62,907 nt of DNA from Candidatus Megaera endosymbiont of Nemacystus decipiens. Its GTDB lineage: Bacteria; Pseudomonadota; Alphaproteobacteria; Rickettsiales; Rickettsiaceae. A program made the translations under genes and the position numbers. The DNA is taken from contig DAOTRE010000004.1 in assembly GCA_030036605.1 (NCBI GenBank), positions 53,354 through 116,260 of the forward strand, written 5' to 3'. Below the pieces are notes generated by a model. That model was not told the origin of the DNA, made no database searches, and worked only from the letters and a program-made list of their open reading frames with translations. Numbering within the stretch: the stretch's first letter is position 1; each line of letters starts with the position of its first letter. Shown here piece by piece: positions 56,121 through 62,907 of this stretch.

Positions 56121-56359
56121 TAAAGGTCCGTTTCAGCAAAGTCTGTTGTTCCATCAGAATTTTTCACTATTTTTTCAATTTTCAACTTTGCATCCTTTAA
56201 CAAATCTTCACAATGTTTTTTCAGCAAAGCTCCTTTCTCAAAACTATCAACAGCATCCGCTAAGCTTTCTTGTCCAGAGTCGATTTTTTTTACTATATCT
56301 TCGAGCTGGTTCAAAGCTTCTTCAAAACTAAGTTTTTTGATGGATTTGATATCAACCAT
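56120..56359 (-). CDS. xseB: Exodeoxyribonuclease VII small subunit
   Basis: Small subunit of ExoVII. The ATG at 56359 gives 79 residues (MVDIKSIKKLSFEEALNQLEDIVKKIDSGQESLADAVDSFEKG), the normal family length and pattern. A longer in-frame start adds 20 unlikely residues. The large subunit xseA is not in this window. It precedes mltG directly. Confidence 0.9.
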   Translation of the reverse strand: MVDIKSIKKLSFEEALNQLEDIVKKIDSGQESLADAVDSFEKGALLKKHCEDLLKDAKLKIEKIVKNSDGTTDFAETDL

Positions 56360-56464
56360 ATTAGTATATGTATTAAATTGAAACATATCGATTAAACAAT
56401 ATTTCTTCAACATATGCAAGTTTAGATTCTTGCTAAAAAATAAGTGATACCTTTCAGAGTAACC

Positions 56465-56488
56465 TATGTCTTATGTTAACTGAACCTA
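56465..56488 (+). repeat. Dispersed repeat A, copy 6
   Basis: TATGTCTTATGTTAACTG plus AACCTA differs from the best copy by two bases. It sits in the xseB-porin spacer (56360-56606), next to the porin terminator. Confidence 0.5.
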
Positions 56489-56525
56489 GGGCATCTCTAT
56501 CAAACAAAATAAAGGTCCCAATTAA

Positions 56526-56584
56526 AAATATGTACAACACACTAAAAGAGGCAAAAATGCATCAAATAGCGGTTGTACATATTT
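56526..56584 (-). terminator. 13 bp inverted repeat with a 33-base loop, probable porin terminator
   Basis: AAATATGTACAAC (56526-56538) is the exact reverse complement of 56572-56584. It begins 23 bp after the porin stop on the minus strand and the second arm runs into a short T-rich tract, as for a rho-independent terminator. The 33-base loop is longer than usual. Confidence 0.55.
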
Positions 56585-56606
56585 CTTAACTTAATCGACT
56601 TTCGTT

Positions 56607-57923
56607 CTAGAAAGAAAGTTTAATACCTGTAATAACTACAGTACCACTCGTCTTTTTCTTAGGTACATCTGTGAAAAATTCAGGTCTTCCATCGAGCGTA
56701 TACCTTGTAACCTCAAAATACGGCTTGAATCCATCTGTTATTTTGTAACTTGTTCCTAATGAATAAGCTTGTGCCACGTTTTTGAATTTCTCGGATCTGA
56801 AATAATCAAAAGACAATGCAAAATCACCCTGCTTGTAACCTATACCTGCAGTATAATAATCTGTTTTACGCCCTGTTTTATGATATTGTGGGGTAGTCAA
56901 ACTATTTCCCAAGGAACCATAAGATGCAGCATAAGAAACACTACCGTAGTTCAACACAGCTCCAATGTTGTAAGCTTTCAAATCACTCAAATGATATTCG
57001 CTTGCTGGATCTGTATCCTCTTTCTTGGTAAATTCTTTGGCTGTGCCTTTTGCTTTACCATATTCACCAGAAACAGCGAACTGCAAATCTATACCATCTG
57101 AAAAATTATGTTCTAAAGAAACTGCACCAGAAACTGCATCCTTGACACCTAAATTAAACTCAAACCGATCGATGGCAGGTGATTGTATCTTTTTTGTTTC
57201 TGTTCCAGAACCAAACACACTGATGTTATCGGCTCCTGTATTACTAGAGTCAGGAGTGTAAGCTATTCCTAGCCTAATGCTAGAGGAATCTGCCATTTTG
57301 AACTTTGGAGTATAGAAAACAACAGATCTAGAAGGTTCATTAGTATATGACCTATTATCCAAAGTGGTAGTAAATTTGTCGCTCAAGAAAAAATCAGGGC
57401 TTGTAACAAATGTTGGGTTTAAATCATTATGCTTCTGATAATTTGGTGCAATATTTGCATATCTACTCCAGTTACCACTACCTGCTCTAACTTTACCAGC
57501 ATCAATCATCATTGTTGCTGCGGGTGTTATGGGAGAACCTAGCTCAATTTTACCATACTCACTAGCAACATAGATGTGAGATCCGTTATAAGTATTTGAA
57601 CTTTTTCTTTTAGCAGTAGTAACTAAGACTATTTTTGCACCATACTGCACATCATTTACCAAATTTGAGACGTGAGCAACCAAAGCAGCTTCATTAAAGA
57701 ATGCCAAATCATTCTTATAAGGAGATGAGGATTTTTCAGAACTCTCTAACTTATTTTGGTTTCTATATCCAGCCTGAAAATGTGCGAAACCATTAAGTTG
57801 CACATTTATAGACGGAGCTTCCGGAGCTATATCATAACCTAAATCGATAGCATGCGTAGTACTACAGCTTATAGCAGAAGTAATAACAGCTGTCGAAAGG
57901 ACTTGCTTTATTATTTTGTTCAT
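56607..57923 (-). CDS. Outer-membrane porin
   Basis: A 438-residue protein with a signal peptide (about 1-26, ending THA) and a beta-barrel-like sequence of alternating strands rich in Tyr, Gly and Ser. FAHFQAGYRNQ, YVASEYGKIELGSP and the C-terminal TGIKLSF with terminal Phe fit the Gram-negative porin family. It may form a general diffusion channel or be a surface antigen. The promoter candidate is at 57947-57975 and the terminator at 56526-56584, so it is a single-gene unit. Confidence 0.85.
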   Translation of the reverse strand: MNKIIKQVLSTAVITSAISCSTTHAIDLGYDIAPEAPSINVQLNGFAHFQAGYRNQNKLESSEKSSSPYKNDLAFFNEAALVAHVSNLVNDVQYGAKIVLVTTAKRKSSNTYNGSHIYVASEYGKIELGSPITPAATMMIDAGKVRAGSGNWSRYANIAPNYQKHNDLNPTFVTSPDFFLSDKFTTTLDNRSYTNEPSRSVVFYTPKFKMADSSSIRLGIAYTPDSSNTGADNISVFGSGTETKKIQSPAIDRFEFNLGVKDAVSGAVSLEHNFSDGIDLQFAVSGEYGKAKGTAKEFTKKEDTDPASEYHLSDLKAYNIGAVLNYGSVSYAASYGSLGNSLTTPQYHKTGRKTDYYTAGIGYKQGDFALSFDYFRSEKFKNVAQAYSLGTSYKITDGFKPYFEVTRYTLDGRPEFFTDVPKKKTSGTVVITGIKLSF

Positions 57924-57946
57924 TTTTCTAAACCTACTAAAAATGT

Positions 57947-57975
57947 TATTAAAATGAATCCACTGATGCGTTCAA
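57947..57975 (-). promoter_or_regulatory. Candidate porin promoter
   Basis: On the minus strand TTGAAC (57975-57970), 17 bp, TTAATA (57952-57947), 24 bp before the start codon. The rest of the 426 bp divergent spacer to dcd holds no gene; TTGACA near 58164 on the plus strand lacks a good -10. Confidence 0.35.
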
Positions 57976-58349
57976 GTAAACGAAGTTACATCACAGATTC
58001 TGCCCTATAGCCAAAGAACATACCGATAAAAATTCAATCGTCAATAGATTTATTTCATCAATACTGTAAATCCTTCTTATACACAATCCAAATTTACTAT
58101 ATTCCAAAAGCCTGAGCCGTAGGTCTCACTCTAAAGTTACAACACTGTTTCTGCAATAACAAGTTGACACAACTTAAGGTTTAATTATCAAATTATTAGC
58201 TATGTGTTGCATATTTACAACTTTTTGCTTATTTAGAACAAAATACATTTTTTAGCTACAGAGGCAATTATTTTTAATGGACAAGTGATGTCCTTATTTG
58301 TATATATGCTTATGTCTTGTCTTGTCAATCAACTAAAATCCCTAATTAT

Positions 58350-58916
58350 ATGTCTATAATGTCAGATAAATGGATTATTGAACGTTCAAAAAAAGATCGT
58401 ATGATAGAACCATTTATTGAATCTCAAGTAAAATCTGAACACAATCAAAAAATAATTTCGTTTGGAGTTTCTTCTTATGGTTATGATGCTAGAGTCTCAA
58501 ATGAATTCAAAATTTTTACGAATTTGAATACAAGCATTGTTGATCCTAAAAACTTTAGCGATCAAAATCTTGTCCATCGAAATATGGATGTTTGCATAAT
58601 ACCACCAAATAGTTTCGCTCTTGCACGGACGGTGGAATATTTTAGGGTCCCAGAGGATATATTGGTAGTTTGCGTTGGAAAATCTACTTATGCAAGGTGT
58701 GGTATCATTGTAAATGTTACACCTCTTGAGCCAGGATGGGAAGGGCATGTAACTTTAGAATTTTCTAACACAACGCCGCTGCCCGCAAAAATTTATGCAG
58801 GTGAAGGAGCTTGTCAGTTTTTATTCTTGCAAGGAAATGAAAATTGTATTACAACATACAAAGCAAGGAAAGGTAAGTACATGGGGCAAACCGGTGTCAC
58901 ATTGCCAAAAGTTTAA
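58350..58916 (+). CDS. dcd: dCTP deaminase
   Basis: Deaminates dCTP to dUTP, feeding dTMP synthesis. Signatures are [64 protein letters not shown]. Catalytic Glu lies in [12 protein letters not shown]. The ATG at 58350 (MSIMSDKW) matches the normal N-terminus; a longer in-frame TTG start is less likely. 188 residues. secB follows after 22 bp. Confidence 0.95.
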   Translation: MSIMSDKWIIERSKKDRMIEPFIESQVKSEHNQKIISFGVSSYGYDARVSNEFKIFTNLNTSIVDPKNFSDQNLVHRNMDVCIIPPNSFALARTVEYFRVPEDILVVCVGKSTYARCGIIVNVTPLEPGWEGHVTLEFSNTTPLPAKIYAGEGACQFLFLQGNENCITTYKARKGKYMGQTGVTLPKV

Positions 58917-58938
58917 ATAATCAATAAAAATATTAACT

Positions 58939-59391
58939 ATGGAAAATGAAGATAGCAAAGCACCACATATTTCAGTTCAAACTCAGTATCTTAAAGATTT
59001 GTCTTTTGAGAATCCTAATGCGCCATCAAGCCTTGCAACTCTAGATAAATCACCGAAGATTGATTTGTCATTGGATTTAAAAGTTCAGTCTCTAGCTGAA
59101 GAAGGGCACTTTGAAGTAGAGCTTTTTATATCCTCAAAAGCTACATCAGAGGATAAAACATTGTTTGTAGTTGATATAAAATATGCTGGAGTATTTTTGC
59201 TTTCAAACATACCAGAAGAACAAAAAGAAATGCTACTAGCGGTGCATTGTCCCTCTATATTATTTCCATACGCGCGCAAAATCATTGCAGATGCAACGCA
59301 AGACGGTGGGTTCCAACCGCTAATGATTGATCCTGTAGATTTTGGGGTTTTATATAATAAAAAAATGATGGAAAAAGAAAAACCTTCCTAA
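58939..59391 (+). CDS. secB: Protein-export chaperone SecB
   Basis: Tetrameric chaperone that keeps preproteins export-competent and passes them to Sec[20 protein letters not shown] is the family start. [24 protein letters not shown] and [22 protein letters not shown] match the core. Length 150 is typical. It follows dcd by 22 bp; the two are probably co-transcribed. Confidence 0.96.
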   Translation: MENEDSKAPHISVQTQYLKDLSFENPNAPSSLATLDKSPKIDLSLDLKVQSLAEEGHFEVELFISSKATSEDKTLFVVDIKYAGVFLLSNIPEEQKEMLLAVHCPSILFPYARKIIADATQDGGFQPLMIDPVDFGVLYNKKMMEKEKPS

Positions 59392-59602
59392 AAAATTCTA
59401 CAGTCACAAAAGCCTTATGTTATGCAAGTAGCAATAATTTTTACTTTCGCCGTTTAAGCATAGTTTTTGTTACTGGCTAAAGTAGCCTCCAGCTTAACAG
59501 AATTCATAACCTATTCGAACATGGTTAAAAATACAATATAACATCCAAAACTCTATTAGCATTTTCTAGGTTTCCTTGTATTAATCATTCACCTCAGATA
59601 AA

Positions 59603-59627
59603 TTATGTCTTATTTCAACTGAACCTA
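59603..59627 (+). repeat. Dispersed repeat A, copy 7
   Basis: TTATGTCTTATTTCAACTG plus AACCTA; two changes from the best copy. It sits 20 bp before the terC start in the secB-terC spacer (59392-59646), which holds no gene. Confidence 0.5.
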
Positions 59628-59646
59628 AAATCAAAGGGAGCGTGGA

Positions 59647-60588
59647 ATGGTTGCTGGTAATATAGAATGGTTGTTGTTTTTTACAGTAATTATTACTCTA
59701 CTACTACTGGATTTAGGAGTCTTCAGTAGAAAAAATGAGCCTTTGAGTTTTAAAAAAAGCTTACTATTAAGCCTAGGTTATATTATTATTGGCTGCCTAT
59801 TTGGAGTGTTTGTTTATTTTAAATTAGGAACCACTCTGTCAAAGCAATATTTCACAGGGTTTTTGCTGGAAAAAGCAATGTCTGTCGACAATATATTTGT
59901 TATCTCAATGATATTTACTTTTTTTAAAGTTCCAAGCAAATACCAACACAGAGTTTTATTTTGGGGAATCTTAGGCGTAATAATATTACGAGCTATAATG
60001 ATTAGCGCAGGGGCGGTATTATTAGCAAACTTCTCGTGGGTATTGTACATATTTGCTATTATTTTAATCTTCACTGGAATTAAGATGTTGGCTAATATCA
60101 ATCATACATCTATCGACATCAGTGAATTATATATATATCAACTATTAACAAAATATTGTAACGTTACTAATACTATCGAAAACGAAAACTTTTTTGTCAG
60201 AAAACAGGGGAAATTATTTATTACACCACTATTTCTAGCGCTAGTAACAATTGAAACAATGGACTTAATTTTTGCAATTGATAGCATACCTGCGATTTTT
60301 GCTATAACACAGGACCCTTTTATAGTTTATACTTCGAACATTTTTGCAATTTTAGGTCTGAGGGCTTTGTTTTTTTGCATATCCCATTTAGTAGAGCGCT
60401 TCAAATACATCAAATATTCTCTATCCATTATTTTGGTATTGATTGGAGTAAAAATCTTCGTTGCTCATTACATAACGATCCCTGCTTACATACCACTATT
60501 AATCACTATTGTTTTGCTGAGTGGAGGGCTAGTATTATCCATCTTGCTAGAAGATAAAAATACTAACCATGAAGCTAGTAGAAACTAG
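59647..60588 (+). CDS. TerC/Alx family integral membrane protein
   Basis: The 313 residues span about eight hydrophobic segments. Conserved TerC residues include the acidic ones in LLLDLGVFSRK, FLLEKAMSVDNIFVI, TIETMDLIFAIDSIPAIFAIT and NIFAILGLRALFF. The family is linked to tellurite resistance, manganese export and membrane protein assembly; the role here is uncertain. The gene lies between two repeat copies (A at 59603, B at 60640), so acquisition by transfer is possible but not shown. Confidence 0.88.
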   Translation: MVAGNIEWLLFFTVIITLLLLDLGVFSRKNEPLSFKKSLLLSLGYIIIGCLFGVFVYFKLGTTLSKQYFTGFLLEKAMSVDNIFVISMIFTFFKVPSKYQHRVLFWGILGVIILRAIMISAGAVLLANFSWVLYIFAIILIFTGIKMLANINHTSIDISELYIYQLLTKYCNVTNTIENENFFVRKQGKLFITPLFLALVTIETMDLIFAIDSIPAIFAITQDPFIVYTSNIFAILGLRALFFCISHLVERFKYIKYSLSIILVLIGVKIFVAHYITIPAYIPLLITIVLLSGGLVLSILLEDKNTNHEASRN

Positions 60589-60639
60589 GGTTATCATTTG
60601 CAGTCAAAAAGAGCTCAAAATGTAACTTCTTTGATTTTA

Positions 60640-60652
60640 TTAACAGTGCCTA
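60640..60652. repeat. Dispersed repeat B, partial copy
   Basis: TTAACAGTGCCTA matches the inner part of the 24 bp palindrome. It lies between terC and the symporter-sensor gene, with the following AGCTTG also similar to the 24.5 kb copy. Confidence 0.4.
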
Positions 60653-60765
60653 AGCTTGCGTTATAAGATAACCCTGGATTAACCAAAATACAAAAGCATC
60701 TTGCAAAATTCAATCAGATAGTTTATTAATGTCGGTTAATTAAACTGATAGATTAGAAAAAAATA

Positions 60766-62907
60766 ATGAATTTCAATATAGATATGGCAATAGTAAGTGC
60801 TTTCTTGCTTTTGACACTGTTCGTAGGCTTAGGTTACGGGCAAAAAGTCCGCAGCATTAAGGATTATGCACTGGGAGACCGTAAGTTTTCTACTGGAGCA
60901 CTGGTTGCAACAATAGTTGCTACGTGGGTTAGTGGTGGGTCATTTGCATTTTATATGGCTGAGACATATACCCATGGGCTATACTTTATTATTGCTATAA
61001 TAGCTGATGCTCTATCGTTTCTTATAATTGCACACTTTTTTGTGCCTAAAATGCAAAGTTTTTTAGGTAAGTTGTCAGTTGCTGAAATGATGGGTGATTT
61101 ATATGGTAAGGAAATACGTATTGTTACTGCGATCACAGGTTTCATTGGCACTATTGGTGCTCTTGCAATTCAGTTCAAAATTTTTTCTAATATATTGGGA
61201 TATTTCTTTTATATTCCTACTGTATACAGCACAACCATTAGCGCAATGATTGTGGTTGCATATTCTACTTTTGGAGGGGTTAGATCAGTTACTTTTACTG
61301 ATGCAATACAGATTATTACTTTTAGTATTGTGATACCAATAATTGGTTTCATAATATGGCAAGATATAGGAGAGCCTCAATTAATTGCTAATCTTATCAA
61401 TACGAACGCAAACTTTGATATTAGTAAATTGTTAGACTATACTCAGGTTGAATTTTTGGGAACTTTAGCAATATTTGTGTATTTTTTGGTACCAGGTTTT
61501 AGTCCTGCGACTTTTCAGAGAATTTCAATGTCTGCAAACATTGTTCAGTCTAAAAAATCATTTATATTAGCTGGTTTTTATTTGTTGATTATAGAGTTGT
61601 TGATTGCATGGATTGCAATATTGGTACTAGTGAAAGACCCGTCTTTAGAGCCATATAATATTCTTAACTACATAATAGACAACTATACTTATTATGGTTT
61701 TAAAGGGGTGATCATCATTAGTATTATGGCGATGATTATGTCTACAGCAGATTCTTATATCAGCTCTGCTGCTGTATTATTTTCTCATGATTTTTGTAGA
61801 CCACTAAAACTTATAAAACAACATCAGGAATTGCTAATTTCACGCATATTTTGCATCGTTGTAGGTTCTATTTCAATTATTATGTCTTTGAAAGTAGATA
61901 GCATATTTAATTTATTTATATTGGGGTATGGACCATATATGACCGTTGTTACGGTGCCATTTATGCTGTCTGTACTGAATTTTAATATATCAAAAGGTTC
62001 TGTTATTTGCGGTATGCTATTTGGCATTCTTGGTTCTTTGGTCTGGAAATATTTTAGTGTTATAGAAGTTGATGATACTGTACTGGGTATGTTGTTTAAT
62101 TTAATAGCTATATTTTTGCGAGAACAAGTGTTTTATCGTAAAAAACTCCATCATAAAAATAGCATTATTAAAACAATTTCAATAATAGATTTTCTAAAGA
62201 AGTTTTGTCAGAAAACTATCTTAACTTTAAAAAAAGTATTAATTAAGGCTAAGCCAAAAGAAGAGCACTATTATCCATTAGTGGCGATGTGCTTTTTTGT
62301 ATCTATTTTTTCTATCGTTTATTCCACTCCATATGACATAAGGCTAGCTCATAAAAATTTAATAGATGGAATCTATCAATCTACTCTAGTTTTTGCAACA
62401 ATGTTTCTTACTTACCCTATCTGGCCAGAAAAAATTAAACTAAAAAAATACATAAATATTTTGTGGATATTAGGTTTGTTTTATAACATGGTATTTGTTC
62501 CAAGCTTATTGATAATATTAAGTGATTTTGATCAAATAAACTTAATGATATTTTTAATTAACTTGCTTATTTTAACTAATTTATTAGATTGGAGATTGTC
62601 ACTTATATCAATAATGACAGGGGTATTTTTTAGCTTTAAAATATACGAATATTTGTATCTTCCAATTGTCTGGAACACACAATTAAAACTGGTTTATATG
62701 CTAACCTTGGTTATAGGGATACTCTTTGCTTTTCTTAAACCAAAGCAGGAATATCAAGAAGATACGGAAGCGAAAGTGGATACATTAGAAGGAGAGTTAG
62801 AGGGGTTAGACGATATAATATTAAACCTTAAGAAACAGGAAGGTGAATATACTAAGCAAATAGCTGATTTAAACCAAGCGGTTACTCATTACAGCGAAAG
62901 GGTAACG
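60766..62907 (+). CDS. Sodium:solute symporter-like sensor protein, 3' end beyond the window
   Basis: The frame is open from ATG at 60766 to the last base (714 codons). Residues 1-460 are a sodium:solute symporter-type membrane domain (YALGDRKFSTGALVATIVATWVSGGSFAFY; FGGVRSVTFTDAIQ; PGFSPATFQRISMSA). Another group of membrane segments (about 505-660) follows, then a coiled-coil-like stretch (EAKVDTLEGELEGLDDIILNLKKQEGEYTKQIADLNQ) at the window edge. This order matches SSS-fused histidine kinases (PutP/CbrA-like) known in Proteobacteria, but the kinase domain is not visible here. Confidence 0.8.
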   Translation, partial: MNFNIDMAIVSAFLLLTLFVGLGYGQKVRSIKDYALGDRKFSTGALVATIVATWVSGGSFAFYMAETYTHGLYFIIAIIADALSFLIIAHFFVPKMQSFLGKLSVAEMMGDLYGKEIRIVTAITGFIGTIGALAIQFKIFSNILGYFFYIPTVYSTTISAMIVVAYSTFGGVRSVTFTDAIQIITFSIVIPIIGFIIWQDIGEPQLIANLINTNANFDISKLLDYTQVEFLGTLAIFVYFLVPGFSPATFQRISMSANIVQSKKSFILAGFYLLIIELLIAWIAILVLVKDPSLEPYNILNYIIDNYTYYGFKGVIIISIMAMIMSTADSYISSAAVLFSHDFCRPLKLIKQHQELLISRIFCIVVGSISIIMSLKVDSIFNLFILGYGPYMTVVTVPFMLSVLNFNISKGSVICGMLFGILGSLVWKYFSVIEVDDTVLGMLFNLIAIFLREQVFYRKKLHHKNSIIKTISIIDFLKKFCQKTILTLKKVLIKAKPKEEHYYPLVAMCFFVSIFSIVYSTPYDIRLAHKNLIDGIYQSTLVFATMFLTYPIWPEKIKLKKYINILWILGLFYNMVFVPSLLIILSDFDQINLMIFLINLLILTNLLDWRLSLISIMTGVFFSFKIYEYLYLPIVWNTQLKLVYMLTLVIGILFAFLKPKQEYQEDTEAKVDTLEGELEGLDDIILNLKKQEGEYTKQIADLNQAVTHYSERVT

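Overview
The window is 62.9 kb of AT-rich, gene-dense bacterial chromosome. The gene content points to Rickettsiales (Alphaproteobacteria). Evidence includes GatCAB amidotransferase, a DciA-type helicase-loader candidate, CyaY, LolA, TamA/TamB, a MerR-IHF-FabH-RpmF block, queuosine salvage (QueH), ankyrin-repeat proteins, an SSS-type symporter fused to what looks like a sensor kinase, and scattered remnants of mobile-element ends. No transposase, phage, CRISPR array or rRNA gene was found. One tRNA gene (Gly-GCC) is present. I cannot name the genus.

Layout. 1-520: left-edge gene fragment with short direct repeats, then tRNA-Gly. 522-2126: ankyrin protein. 2419-8773: plus-strand run rho, mdh, dnaQ, 5-formyl-THF cyclo-ligase, cvpA, tatC, serS. 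8774-9206: a gene-free stretch with five DnaA-box-like 9-mers or near matches, an AT-rich hairpin and the sucCD promoter; this is the best candidate for a replication origin. 9207-11248: sucCD. 11.4-19.2 kb: an orphan protein, trpS, an RDD protein, tag, then minus-strand pepP, ligA, nadC. 19.3-24.4 kb: a small IscX-like protein, recA, then fatty-acid genes fabG, acpP, fabF, and obgE. 24.4-25.1 kb: repeat remnants, a small ankyrin-like ORF and a strongly structured leader. 25.1-30.2 kb (minus): lolA, pnp, rpsO, truB, queH. 30.4-33.3 kb: ubiE, ubiB, xthA. 33.4-42.5 kb (minus): parC, tamB, tamA, merR-like, ihfA, fabH, rpmF. 42.6-50.2 kb: bamE, gatCAB, map, radC, dciA, cyaY, an ABC exporter. 50.2-58 kb (minus): divergent purC, exoD, dnaJ, dnaK, mltG, xseB, porin. 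58.3 kb to the end: dcd, secB, terC, and the start of an SSS-family sensor protein that runs off the window.

Functionally this is mostly core housekeeping: envelope biogenesis (TamAB, BamE, LolA, SecB, TatC, MltG, porin), translation and tRNA quality, fatty-acid synthesis, TCA enzymes, ubiquinone synthesis and DNA repair. Accessory material is limited to ankyrin genes, one orphan gene and short dispersed repeats. The most useful leads are the DnaA-box cluster at 8.9-9.1 kb, a repeat family with at least seven partial copies that in two places supplies the same C-terminal coding tail, the structured RNA-like region at 24.86-25.0 kb, the divergent orphan PurC, and the SSS-sensor fusion.
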